Source: Cinclus cinclus
Taxonomy: Eukaryota > Chordata > Aves > Passeriformes > Cinclidae
DNA length: 64,000 nucleotides
NCBI RefSeq assembly: GCF_963662255.1
Contig: NC_085047.1
Coordinates: 51,644,006 to 51,708,005, forward strand
Direction of reading: 5' to 3'
Positions within the stretch are counted from its first letter, which is position 1, and the number at the start of each line of letters is the position of its first letter. Below the pieces are notes generated by a model. The model was not told where the DNA came from, did no database searches, and worked only from the letters and a program-made list of their open reading frames with translations. Below are positions 37,301 to 49,749 of the stretch, in pieces. Both the position numbers and the translations under genes were made by a program.

Positions 37301-39106
37301 TCGAGCCTGAACTAATCTGTCCATGATACTTTATGATCAAGAGACAAAAATAGACACTATCAAATAGGGATTAATGTGCCCTTTGGTGAATTCTGATGGC
37401 AGGACAGTGGTTTTTCCTCTCCACTAATAATAAAAGGAGCCTAGGTCATGCAGATTTTCTAACTTTTAGATGCTTAAACTAAGGATGATCCATTCACACA
37501 TTTTTTTAAATGTACTCTTCCACTTAGTTACAAGAACTTCTATATAAGGGGGAGAGTGCACTACATTTTACTAGCACCCCAAATAGACTGCCCATCCCAT
37601 GGCTGATGGCATCTTGAATCACAAGCAAAATTATGGGAATGTTTGGGGGCATTTTTTGGGGGGGAGGTGTTTTTTTGTATGTTCCTTACCGTGATCACAG
37701 TTGTCATTGACACACTGGCTCTTGAACGTTGGATGCAAGGTGTAGATAAAACCTCTTTCCTGTAGAATTGCAGATGATTCAGCTACTTAGATTCTTATAG
37801 CCAGAAACTCTATGGGAAACTGAAGTTAAGGCTGTTCATTTGTGCAAAAAAGGTTATTCAAATACTTGAATTCATTTTGTATGTGCCTTAGGATTAAGTG
37901 ACAACTAGTACTCCTCATGTTCTTCCCAAAGCATGACTGATTAACACCACTAAAGGATAACAGTCTCCCTCTTGCACTCTTGCACAAGGTAATCCTTGTG
38001 CAAGATTCCCAGGCAAAGATGTCCTCCTTTGCAATCAGATCCATGCCTATGAGAACTATTTCCAAGGAATATCATTCCAACTGATAGTGATCCAGACAGG
38101 AAGAAAAGAAAAAAATGCATTAGACTGCTTCAGATTCATATAAAAATGTAGGCATTTTCAGCATCAGCCAATCGAACTTTTGCCTTCATAGAAACCAAGT
38201 CCTTTAGCTCTATTATGAGGTTGAGCATTCTTCTGTCAGGGTTGACCTCTCACAATTGATTTAGCAATGCAACTCTGGAAACCTGTAACAAAATCATTTA
38301 GTGTTGTTCCTTTTATCAGAGAAATAAGAATTCCTCAGCTGCACTGCTCGTAATAAAACAGGCACCAGATATGATGCAAGTCACCCAGTAAAATGTGTTC
38401 AGTTGTTTCATTTTCATCTCATTTTTTAATCCCCAAAGAACTGGCAGACATATGGCTCTCTGAGGTACCCAGTACTTGAGTATTGCAGATTTTTTTGATT
38501 TTGCTTTTTGCTTTGTTTCAATCTCTATCTTCTTTAACAGCGTCACTGGAATCCTTTTTATGAAGATTTCCTGAAGAAAGTTAGTCCTCAGACTTCCCAG
38601 ACTTGAACTACTTATCTTTCTATATGTTTTATTTCTAATTATCTAACATTATCTTTCTAATGTTTTTTTCTTCCTCTTCATAATAAACAACTTCATTACA
38701 TTGTAGATGAGATGGAGGAATGTACCAAGATATGGTGGCTCAAATTGTTAATTTTCAGTGATGGGGTTTTATAGCATAATCAGCAACCTGAGAGCACGTG
38801 GTTTTATTTTCAGTATTTTTTTTCTAATTTCGGTAATTTTTAGTCGTATACAGAATGTACAACTTCATCAATCACTTTAGTATGAGCTAAAATATGGAGC
38901 AAGAAAATATTTTGTAGGAAATCAGCATTTGATGAACCAACTCAGTCTGTTAGGGTTAGGAGGGAGGGTGCTTTGCTTTAGTAAACCATTTTGAGAACTT
39001 TGCTGGAATTAGCGGGGAGTCCTTGACAAAAGCAACAGTAATTTCATAGATAGGCGTGTATCTATACATCCTACAAAGACACACTTTGTGGCATTTTAAG
39101 GATCTG
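34396..39106. other. AT-rich non-coding stretch
   Basis: No gene seen. A TTTTA-type run lies at about 34690-34735 and another G/T tract with GGGGGGG at about 37644-37679. Confidence 0.5.
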
Positions 39107-39107
39107 C

Positions 39108-39161
<54 letters not shown>

Positions 39162-39174
39162 TCTATGTATATAT
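39107..39174. repeat. TA array with ACAC edge
   Basis: An uninterrupted TA run of about 20 units from about 39108 passes into an AC run of about six units and then into TATGTATATAT. Open frames of tyrosine and isoleucine across it are artefacts. Confidence 0.95.
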
Positions 39175-39685
39175 TTCTCTTTTTCCAAGGGTTTATCCCG
39201 CAAACTTACACTGTAGTTCACAAGTGAACTAAACCAACAACTTCAAAATAGAAAAAGTCATGTGTTTTTGACAGAAATAGCAATTTGAAAGAAACATGAA
39301 CACAAAGAGCTGTGACACAGCTCAAAAATCCTTGCCATTTAATATTAGTACTTGATTGTGTCATAGCAGCCACATCCCCTGAGAGCCTGACTGCACTGTT
39401 CCACTTTATGCTAGAGATGTGGGCAAGAATTCTACCTCAGCAATGACCACATTGTGTTTCTCCTCTATTTTCTTCAAATCCCATGATCAAGTGTCCAAAC
39501 TGTTCTTGTAAGTACCTTACATTCAGTCCAAGTTCTGATTGCCTTCAACTCCACCTGCCCTTGTGGCTTGGCACATCAAAGTGCTCCTGGGAAAGGTCAT
39601 GATTTCTTTTCCAAAAGGACCCACAGCATTTGTTATACCTGACATCCTCACAGCAAGATCTCCTAAAAGATTTCCAGATATGTGT

Positions 39686-39692
39686 GCATGTA

Positions 39693-39750
<58 letters not shown>

Positions 39751-39774
39751 TAGAAACATACATATATATATATG
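39686..39774. repeat. TA array with ACAC interruption
   Basis: A second TA array, about 25 units long, is followed by ACACAC, TATATAG and another short TA run. It lies about 0.5 kb from the previous array. Confidence 0.95.
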
Positions 39775-39779
39775 CCTCC

Positions 39780-42160
39780 TCTTCCTATTATAAGCACCAC
39801 TAATAATAACTACACTATAGCCAATACTATGATTAATAACTACTTAATTAATATTAATTAATTGGAGGTTGGGTCTTCTCTGTGGCAGTGAAGGCACAGT
39901 TATCCTTTCCTGTAGAACAGCAGCAAGATTTTTCCAGTCTGCATACCCACATGAGCAAAGCAGAGCCCCAGGCCAGTGAAAAATAGGTTATGCATTTAAC
40001 CAAAATCACTAGCAACTTCCTCACCAAGCCTTTAAGTTATTAAGGTAATTTACAGTATTCCTTTTCAATTGAGCATCTTTCTACTTTAACTGGAATACAA
40101 TCACTTTTCTGTGTCATGATTCAGAAATATGAATTTAGTTTTTCCATTTTATTTTGAGATTATTTTGCTTTAGAAAAAATTCTTTGAGCACTGATTGAAC
40201 TAACTGTAGGCATTAAAATGTTTTTACAAAGTATGTCCTCACTGGAAGCACTTTATGAAAACAAAACAAAAACAAAATAAATACACATAGGATAAAAAGA
40301 AATGACCATCAAAGAGAACTACAAGTCAGAAGTGAACCATTACACTCTAAGTGGAAACAAACCATTAAAGCTTTGTTGATATGAAGGGGAAAAACTTAAA
40401 TTCCACAGTGCCTACCCAAATACAAAATTGAGTAGTCAGGGGTTTTTTTCCTGACTGAATTATAGTCTCTTTTCTGGCTTGCTTTTGAACTTTTATTTAA
40501 ACAGACTATATTCTCTAAGCACCAATAAAATAGTATAAACATATGTCAATTCCCCATGAAATGAAAGTCACCATTAGAAATTTTGGAAATATAGTGCATT
40601 CCATTTAGTGTTCAGAATGACAGCATAAAAAGTCAGTACAGCATGTTGAGGCAAAGAGATAAAACGCTCAGCAGCTTCATCCATTTAGAGAAAAATAAAT
40701 GAAATGTTGGCAGTCTGGGAAGGAAATCCATTGAATGGGAAAAGAAGAAGCTGTTGTGCCCTTTAAAATGTGTCTTGTTCTGTGTCACTAAGGCAGGAGG
40801 ATACATACTGTTGTTAAGATTCAAGCATATCATAAGTCTTATATATGATGTTTACTTCGTTAAACTCTTTCTGTTTTGTGAAATATCCTTGAAATCTCAT
40901 TAGAATAACTCAGTTTAGTGTAAGAATCCAACATAACAGTATTTATGGTCAACTGTTTTCTATGAGTAAACTACAGAAATCTGAAAGTTGATGAAGTAAT
41001 TTTTTAGAAAAAGATATTTCAATAAAATTGAATGTACTCCATTAAAGAATAGCAACTTCAGACAGTAGTACAGAGTTTGGTAATTTTAGACTTAAGTAAC
41101 TCTTTTGAAAAATATTACAGATTTCATTATTATTGTCTAATTTCTACATCCTCGCAATAATGTGATGGAAAAATATCATCAGTTTCTTTTTTTAAAGTGT
41201 CTTGGTATTTGTATTTGGCCACCTGCGTGTGTCTCTACATAAGTATAAGAATAAGGCACTGTGTTCTTGGGTTGAGCTATAACTTTCATTCTGTGGTGGT
41301 TTCTTAGGCCTGTCCAAAATCCTCCACAGCACAAGCAGAGAGGCCACTACTCCAAGGGAAACCGTGGACAAATTGCAACTCAATACAGTATACCACAATT
41401 GTTTGCAGCACTCAGAAGAAATTTCTGCAAGAATTCCTGGAAAACTGTGGTTGCTAATTCTGTAATAAGGAGAATGTTTTTTATGAGAATTGAAATACAC
41501 ATTTATATGGTACTTTTTTCATAATTTTCCCCTTGTGCTGAAGGACGCATCTAGATTTTTTTTCCCTGTAACAGTCAGTATTAAATGTTTGAAAATCTGG
41601 TTCTGTATTTGCACAGTATGCAGAGAATGTCAGCTACATTATAACCCAAGCTTTCTACATTTTCTCTGAAAGCAGCCACACACTGTTTCAGTTCTTTCGC
41701 AGTAAGCTCGAAATTGCTGTTTTCATGTGCCAAACGTGGCATTTGGCAATTCACATCCTAGCCCATGCAATTAAATGGTCTTGGGCAGTGGGCCATGGCC
41801 AGGGCATACAGGCAGGAGAGGACACAAGCTTCTGGAAGCAGAAATGGAGCAACAGCAGAGCAGCCCCAGCCCACCCCCAGCTGCACGCCCTGCCCTGCAC
41901 CACGACAGACCGAGAACTGTGCAGAGTTCAGCTGGTAGAGGTGGGCATTGCGAGAGGCTGATCATATTCTGTGCACATCATGATGATTCAGAGAAAACAA
42001 GAAAAGAATAAGTGCCCTGTGGAGATGCAATTCTACCCCCTAAGTTGATGCCTGAATTCACTCAAATTAATGGCTCTTTCCTGTTTACAAGGTTTATGTT
42101 TGTATTAAGATCTGGAGGCCTGAACTGACAGTAGCAAACTGAGGAAATCTACTGTGTGCT
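39780..42160. other. Non-coding stretch, no gene seen
   Basis: AT-rich, with a GC-rich patch at about 41790-41960 that is open on both strands and not assignable. A 102-codon minus-strand frame at 41192-41500 has no splice support. Confidence 0.45.
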
Positions 42161-42228
42161 ACTACAGAGTTTTATCATTGTATTGTTACATTTTACTACA
42201 AAGTTTCATCATCATATTGTTATGTTTT
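42161..42228 (+). repeat. Diverged 34-base tandem duplication
   Basis: Two adjacent 34-base units begin ACTACAGAGTTTTATCAT and ACTACAAAGTTTCATCAT and end with TATTGTTACATTTT and TATTGTTATGTTTT. They differ at several positions, so the duplication is not recent. Confidence 0.85.
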
Positions 42229-45200
42229 ACTTGTGGGCATTTAATATCTTCTGCTGATTTACATCCTTACAATAGAAAACTCTTGTTATATGGCTCACCT
42301 TTGGACTGGTATGTCAGAAGAGTTTTATTGCAATGTTGGTCATAGAAGATGTCAGATGCAATGTCAGGCTTTCCATATCTGGGAACACCATGGAAATATT
42401 TGCTCTACAGAAAATGGAAGACCACCATACAGAGATACAAACACAGCGGTATGTGGTTAGATTAAGTGTGATTGGAGCAATCCATACATTTTTGTCTTGA
42501 ATGAAGCCACATAATTTCCATGATGTCATTGCCTGATGCACCAAAGTAACTAAGCAATTGAATGATGTTTAACTGGGTGTTGACAGTTACCAGCAATTCC
42601 TGTGAGAATGGAACTGTGGTTCATGGAGAAGATTGGTTCTAGTTTTTCTATTATGGTTCTCATACATGTTATCACAGTGTTCTGATAATGGATTTTGTAG
42701 GTTACTGGTAGGTCTTGAGTGGAACTTAAATTGTCATAAAGCCAAAGATTGCTCCCTTTGGGGCTTGGGCCAGACCATATCTAAAGCTGATAAACATTCT
42801 GCTTAATCCCAAAGTCACATAGAAAATACCTTGATAATGTGGAACATGTTTTGTGTAAGAGTTAAGACCACATAGTAGAGAGGTAATCTTTTCTTATCTT
42901 GACAAGCTGTCCAAAGGAAGAAGGGCTGAAAAATACAGTAGTTTCCTATATTTATTCCATCACTGCATGGAAGATGAGTTGTAATAAATAATCATATTTA
43001 TAATAGTTACTCACATAAAGCAGAGAGACAAGGAAAATAAAGTAGTTGCCTACTTTATTTTTGGAGAGGTGTTATTTTGCTCTCTTTGTATGTGGTCAGG
43101 GCTTTTGCATGCCAAAGTAAATGTATGGAAAGAACAGAAAATTTATATAGCACTAAAAGCTCAAGTTGTGAAATCTGTAATTCCTAGCCGTTTTCTCCAA
43201 GGAAGCAAGCAGCAGTATTCCAAAGCATCCAATGAATTTTAAGTTTCCTAAATTTTCTATTTTTATGTATGGAGGAAATTGAGCAGAAGAAGTAAAACGG
43301 CTTCATTAGCAGCTATGAGTTCTAACTAGTAGTGGTGGGTGGTAAAAGAGTCACTTTAGTCTCTATGCTTCTGTAAAACTGGTAAAACCTAGTTCACAGC
43401 ATGTCTTGGTTAATTTTCCATCATAAAATTTTATCAGTGTTCATTTTAAAGACGGAGCACTAGTTAAAACTTGAGTGAAAGAAAACAACTTCTCATTCAT
43501 TTACTAAGGGGGAAGAAAGTAAAAATGTGAATGCTTCTTTCTGCTGCTGACATAATGATTAAATTTAATTAGTTGCAATAATTTGGTACTTGATAATTTG
43601 ATGCAATTGATTTATTGATTCAATTTCAATTAATACCTTAATTTAATCCTTGCATTCTTCCATTATTAATCTTATAATCAGAGTAAAAATAGCTTTAGTC
43701 AATGATGTATATACTTAATTCTATATTAGCTTGTCTTTTTAATAAAATTAGTAAAAATAATCTGTTTTGATACTTCATTTTTTCTTGCATCATGGACCAC
43801 TTCCTCTAAAACAAAGGTGTTCAGATGAGGTATTTGAAAAGCAGCAAGTTTTATTTCTAAATTCATAGCTTTGTCTCTCAAAGGTATACCATTCTAGTCA
43901 CCAATAACACTGTGGTTTGTTCAATGAATTGCTGTTTACTGGCACTCCCAGTAAGTGCTTGCTTAGGAATGCTATTGTTACCAACAACAGACATAGAATA
44001 AGCAGTTGGACACCTGATTTAAAAGAAAATAAAATGGAACAGTATTATAACCTGAGTGTATTTTATCTCAAAATAAAACAGTGCTTCACCACTAGCTGGG
44101 TAAACATAATTTTATCATCCGCTTCCTCTGGAAATAAAAAATAATCATTTTTTTGAAAATTAAAAATGAAAGATATCATGAATCACGTAAAAAGAAACAA
44201 GACTTGTAGTAGTTTATTAAATTCTAAAGTGAGAATGATGCAAATAGCACATCAACATTGGATTTTAATACCTAGTCCACGTCCCACCAGCACGTGCCCT
44301 TGGAGCTGCTCAGGGATAGCGTGGGAGCAATGCAGAGAGGCAGGAGGTGTCCTGTCACACAAGCTGAAGGCTGAAGCCAGAGATGTTTCAAGACAGACAA
44401 TACTGTGCCAGGCCAGCACCCATGTAGGGATTACCTTCTGTTTTTACCTACACCAGTCGCTGCCCACAACGTGCTTCCAATACAAGTGTGCACGAGGTAA
44501 GCCTGTCACTCAGGAGCATCCTTCAGATACAGCAGTGCTTTCTTCCCTGTGCCTTCTAGTCTGTCGATGACACCAGAGCTCATAAAGGATCTCAGCTTTT
44601 TCCCCAACAGCCACATTCACAGCAACCCTGAAGCCAGGCATTGCTGTGCTAGCTCTGTACAAAGGACTAATTTACCTTGAAGTGTTCCCCAGCCCATCTG
44701 CAGCAACGTGGATGGTCAGTCTGCATAATGCCCTCTAAGTTTTCATTCAAATATCGGGCCAACTATTCTGCTACATAGTTAACACCAGATCTGCCAGAAC
44801 TTCATGTAGATGGTGTCCTCCATCAGAAAACTAGGCAGATGCTGCTCACCCCAGACTGAGAGCACAGTGTAGCCCTCTGGGTCTTGTAATTTTGTTTACC
44901 AGGGAGACATTCAGCCAGTCTCTGATGTTACACTTGTGAGATATCCTCTCCTCTATTACCTTTCACTGAGTCAGGGCATAGCAGGGTAATTCATATTCCC
45001 CAGTGCTGCAGCTGTTTTTGACAAGTTGTGATGCACTTACCTCATAGCCAGAAAAAGCTGGATTAGATATTACACTGAAGAATCCATACTAACATCAGAA
45101 ATAATTAATCTGTAAGAAATCAGTGGGCTCTGTTGCTTAAGGGGAATTCATGCTCTGTAGGCTTTCTACCCTTTAGAAGATCCTAAAGGACTTAGAGGAT

Positions 45201-48200
45201 TTAGTACATAGAGGAATTTATAAGAATCTGATTTCTTCCCTGACAATGCTATGAGATGCCCACAGGGCACCCAGAAAAAAATTGTCACTGTCTACAAGGC
45301 ATAAATTTGGAATAATGCTGGAAATGTGTGCCTAGGAAATAGCTGTTTTAAAGCAGTTAATCACTCATATAAATGCAAACTGCAAATATAGGCAAATAAT
45401 ATATATGAATCTTTGTTATTGCTCAAAGACAAAATGTATAATTAAGAATAGTGTCAATGGATGTACCAAATTCACCAAACTTCCTCCTCCCCACTGCAAA
45501 AATAATTCTTCAGTGGTATGAATTAAGCAAGTAGGATTTGACAAAAACTGGAGTGGAACCAATGAACAGCTTTGTAAAAGAATCTTGTACATTTTAAAGA
45601 CAAAAACTACGGCTTTATGAGATGTTATTTTCTTATATTGCAAATATCTGTGAACTCTCAGCATTTAAAAGCTTTACTAAGAGTATTTTGCTCAGGCATG
45701 AAATACCTTATGAATACATGGGTTGAATAAAAACATGGAAAAAGTTCACCTCTTGCCTCACAGCAAAGGGAGACAAACAAAACAAAATGTTCTTGTTTTA
45801 AACATTGAATGAGCTAGGTTATTTTAAACATTGCAGTCAGCTGGTGCTAGGCCAAACTAATAAGACTGATGTCTTTCATATGTTACCAACAAGGAAATGT
45901 AAGTTTACATGCTGGCTGCCGAGCTGCCTTGAACTCGAGTTACATTATCTCGAGCCCAGGTCAAAAATTTAGCCTGGGTCATAACCTGGTGTGATTTATT
46001 TAAGATTTGTTATTCACCTTTTTGACAAATTTTCTCCATTCCCTACAATCCAATTTCCCATCAGTATTTGAGGGGCAGGACTTAGGAAAAAAAAATAAAA
46101 ATAGTAAAGAAGAGGAGTATTTAGAAGATTGTGGAATACCAAAATAATATGGGGATGCTGTCGTACAGAGTTGTAAATATTAAATAAGTAATTATAAATA
46201 AGTATTTGTGCAGAGTATAGAAACTGATGTGAAAACCATGTGAGCAGTATGAGGCCATAGCTTTGCATCCTCTGGGTTCAGCTGTTACAATTATAGCACA
46301 GTATACTGGGGGATGCCAGCCATCAAGTCTCAAATAGAGGTGGCTGCTGGCGTGCAGTACAGAAAACTGTCTCCTAAGAAACAGGCTGACAAGAGCATCC
46401 CTGTGTATCTGAGCCAGTGGACACACAAGCAAGGTCAAACACATAGTCTTGATGTTATCCCAACTCAAATCTTGTGAGTACCCCAATATTACCCTCCTGG
46501 GAAAGAAGAGTTTCTCTTCATATGAGTGCATCTCCTGCTTGTGCCTTGCCAGTGACAAGATCCCACCACTGAGATGACCGTGCAAGGATGAGCTGGTCAC
46601 ATTCAGGGCAGAGCACAAGAGGCGTTTTTGTTATACTTCATGCCACATGCACATTCTTCCACATCTCAGAGATCCTCTTGAAACTGAAAGAAAAACCAAT
46701 GGAACTATCAAGTAGGTCAAACAAGAGAAAGAATTAGTCTTGGGAAAAGCACAGATTACCTATCTAGACTGCATCAGTAGTGAAGGCACACTAATTTTAC
46801 AGCAGCTAATTTTGAACATGGCTTAAAGGCATTTGTAATAAAGATATATTCTGCTCATATTCTAGTGCAGTCACTTGTTTTGAAACTGTCACTTGTGCTG
46901 AAAGTAGTATTTTACTTGATATCCTTACATGGGAAAGAATGCAATATTGATATAACTATTTCTTGGAAATTAAGGTAGAATAATTTATCAAAATGTATAA
47001 GTTATCAGTTTGAGAGATCACATTCGCTTACAAATACAAATTGTTCCTAAAATTTTATGGATTCATAACTCTTGACATACTGCAGCTGATACTATTTACA
47101 GTTAGTATTTCTGAAATCTTGGAAAGCTTATAAATGTTTCCCAAGAAAAAAATTTATGGGTCTTTTATAGACCAGGTTTCCAATTTACTGACAGAGGTGA
47201 CTATGTACAGAAGGGTCATTAACATTCTACTAGTTCAATGAGCTGTCAGTGCCAAGAAAGTTGCTGACATTAGCAACTCTCTTTTCTGTATTCAAAACAA
47301 CTCAGACTAGAGGAACGAATTTTGTACAAACACATATAAGTTGTGTGCAAATACCTGTATACATTGACATTGCTGATACATTTTGTGGGTGGGCATGCAC
47401 AATTGATATAATATTATAAATTTAATGTATTTCCACATCATCTCAACCTGTTTTGAAGCTGTTCCACAAATCCATACTGTTTTAGCCATTTCAGTGATAA
47501 GTTGACTGAAGGAAACAAGTAGGATACATGTACTACTTTTATTTCAATTCTCATTGTGCAGAGGCACATTTTGAAAATAAATGATACAGTCAATATTATA
47601 CAGTAAGAAGATGGCATTTTTTGTCTTAATCCATTATGATGAATACAAGCATGGAAGCAATAGAGAATGTAGATAAATTTGAATGTAGATAAGTTTAATT
47701 TAGTATATTTTGATATGACTACAAATCTGGACATAAATTCTTAGAGGAAAGAAAACAAAAATAGCAAACATTCAGAAGTGTTACTCCATAAGTTGTAAGT
47801 CTAAGAAATTGTTATAACTTTTGATTTGATATAGCTGGAACATGTCTTAAAGAAATACCTAAAATCTCATTCAGACCTACTGTTCATGATTTTACAATCT
47901 GTGCTCCTCTTTAACAGGTATAAAGTAAGGAACAATTTTAAAGTCACATACAGCTTTAGAATTTTTTGTGAAGAACTAAATTTTAATTCATAAATTAAAA
48001 AGATTGTGAGAAAGTTGATATATGACTTCACCATATTGCTATCACTTCAGAAGCAGAATTGTATGCAGTGCTTGCTGTGATTGTATAGGCTCCCCACCAG
48101 GACTCAAAAGGAATAAAAGGGCCACCCACTGAGAAGAGGCACCACAGCTGTGAAGCCTAGCTGGTTTAAGGAGCAATTATGAAAGCTGACTGGAAAGAGA

Positions 48201-49243
48201 AAAAAAAAATATATCAGAAACTGACTCCCACCATAAGGAGTGTAGCATTTTGCTTTCCCTTCCTGGAAAAAGGTGGGAATTAGGAGGCTTGTTTGATCTG
48301 TGAAATGAATTACTTGAATGCACAGATTTGAAAATGCCATAAATGGACTTCCCCCAGTGAGAATACCTGTAGGGTTGTTTTGCCAGATCTTCTCCACTTA
48401 ATGCTCAACAAGATTTTAACAACTGGAGACTTCAGAAGAAAACTGTGATATATGCTCCTGTAACCCCTATCTTTTTCAACCCCTTTTGGACATAAAAATG
48501 GATATTTGTACACATAGCCCTCAATGTTATTTTATATACAAAAAATAAATTTGATTGCTGAAAAATAAGTACTGTGGATGTGAAATTTCTACTCCACTCT
48601 TTCTGTTTTTTTCTTGAAACAAAATAATTTGAAATCTTTCAAAGCTCATGTCTCTTACCTGAGATATTTTTAAAACAGGGTGAGCTACCGAATGATGAAA
48701 AGAACAATTTTTCCAGCATTTCAGATTATGAAAAATTTTTGCACCACCCTCTGTTAGAAGTTTTTCTACCCAATGAAAGATTCAACTCTAAGTTGTCACA
48801 ATCCATGGACTGTGAATGGTGTGAAAATCCATACGACTCTAAAGCTCTTTCCAAGTACTTTAATGCACTAGATTGATTGCAAAACTTGAAACAGACTTTT
48901 GAGTGTGGTTTTCAAATAGGTTGCTCCAAGACTTTGTACACAAAGTACATAAAGACTAAATCTTTTCAGGTTTTCCCTTATTTCTCTTCAGACGATCACT
49001 AGGAAAAATTTAATGCCAAGTATATCAAGCTTACCCTTAGGAGATGATGATTTGTAGTCAGTCAAAAACATTTAATTAATGCATGCTGTTCACTACTTTA
49101 GAGGACTATCACACTCAAGAGATATGCACTATATCCAGTCACATTCTCACATAAGAGACTTCTTAAAGAAGAAGTAAAATTTTGGCACCAGAGCATTCTG
49201 TAAAATGGAAGCAGTATATGGGCAGGCTGTTGAAGCCTTTCCC
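42229..49243. other. Mostly AT-rich, with one CpG-bearing patch
   Basis: No gene is supported. The block 44270-45030 is GC-richer, has several CpGs and is open in places on both strands; its origin is unknown. The longest frame outside recognised repeats (165 codons, minus strand, 46121-46618) shows no domain, no promoter and no splice context. Confidence 0.45.
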
Positions 49244-49746
49244 TGTTTTCATGGTTTAACCCCAGCCAGCAGCCAAGCCCTACACAGCCACTCGCTCAGT
49301 ACCCCACCAGTGGCATGGGGAGTGAATCAGGAGGGTAAAAGCTGGAGAACTCTTGGGTTGAAATACAGACAGTTTAAGTGGGAAAGTGAAAACTTTGAAT
49401 GCAAGCAAAGCAAAACAAAGAATCAATTCACTGCTCCCCATGGGCAGGTGGGTGTTCAGCCATCTCCAGGAGACCAGGGCTCCATCATGTGTAATGATGA
49501 CTTGGGAAGGCAAAAGCCATTGGTCCAAACATCCCACACTTCCTCCTTCCTCCACCCCCATGGCCTGGAATCTCCCTTTGGTCAGGTGGGGTCACCTGTC
49601 CTGGCTGTGTCTCCTCCCAGCCTCCCAGGCACCTCCAGCATCCTCCCCAGTATGGCAGTACAAGAAGCAGAAAAGGCCTTGGCGCTGTGCAAGCCTATCT
49701 CACTATTAAAAAAAATGTCTCTGTGTTATCAACCTTGTGTTTGGCA
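49244..49746 (-). mobile_element. Solo LTR of an avian endogenous retrovirus
   Basis: The plus strand starts at ATGGTTTAACCCCAGCCAGC and ends near GTTATCAACCTTGTGTTTGG. Both are termini of an LTR family common in passerine genomes, lying here in reverse. Inside are CAGCCATCTCCAGGAGACC and CCCTTTGGTCAGGTGGGG, also shared with the copy at 60.7 kb. The TATA-box segment seems to be missing and the polyadenylation signal is mutated, so it should not act as a promoter. No internal gag or pol lies beside it. A 192-codon plus-strand frame across it is an antisense artefact. Family attribution is from memory. Confidence 0.85.
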
Positions 49747-49749
49747 CAA

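Noticed and set aside
44166..44570. 134-codon plus-strand open frame
   Set aside because: No recognisable domain; it starts in AT-rich sequence and runs into the unassigned GC-richer block.
46121..46618. 165-codon minus-strand open frame, longest outside recognised repeats
   Set aside because: No domain, signal or splice context recognised; it ends in AT-rich sequence and its length can occur by chance in 64 kb.
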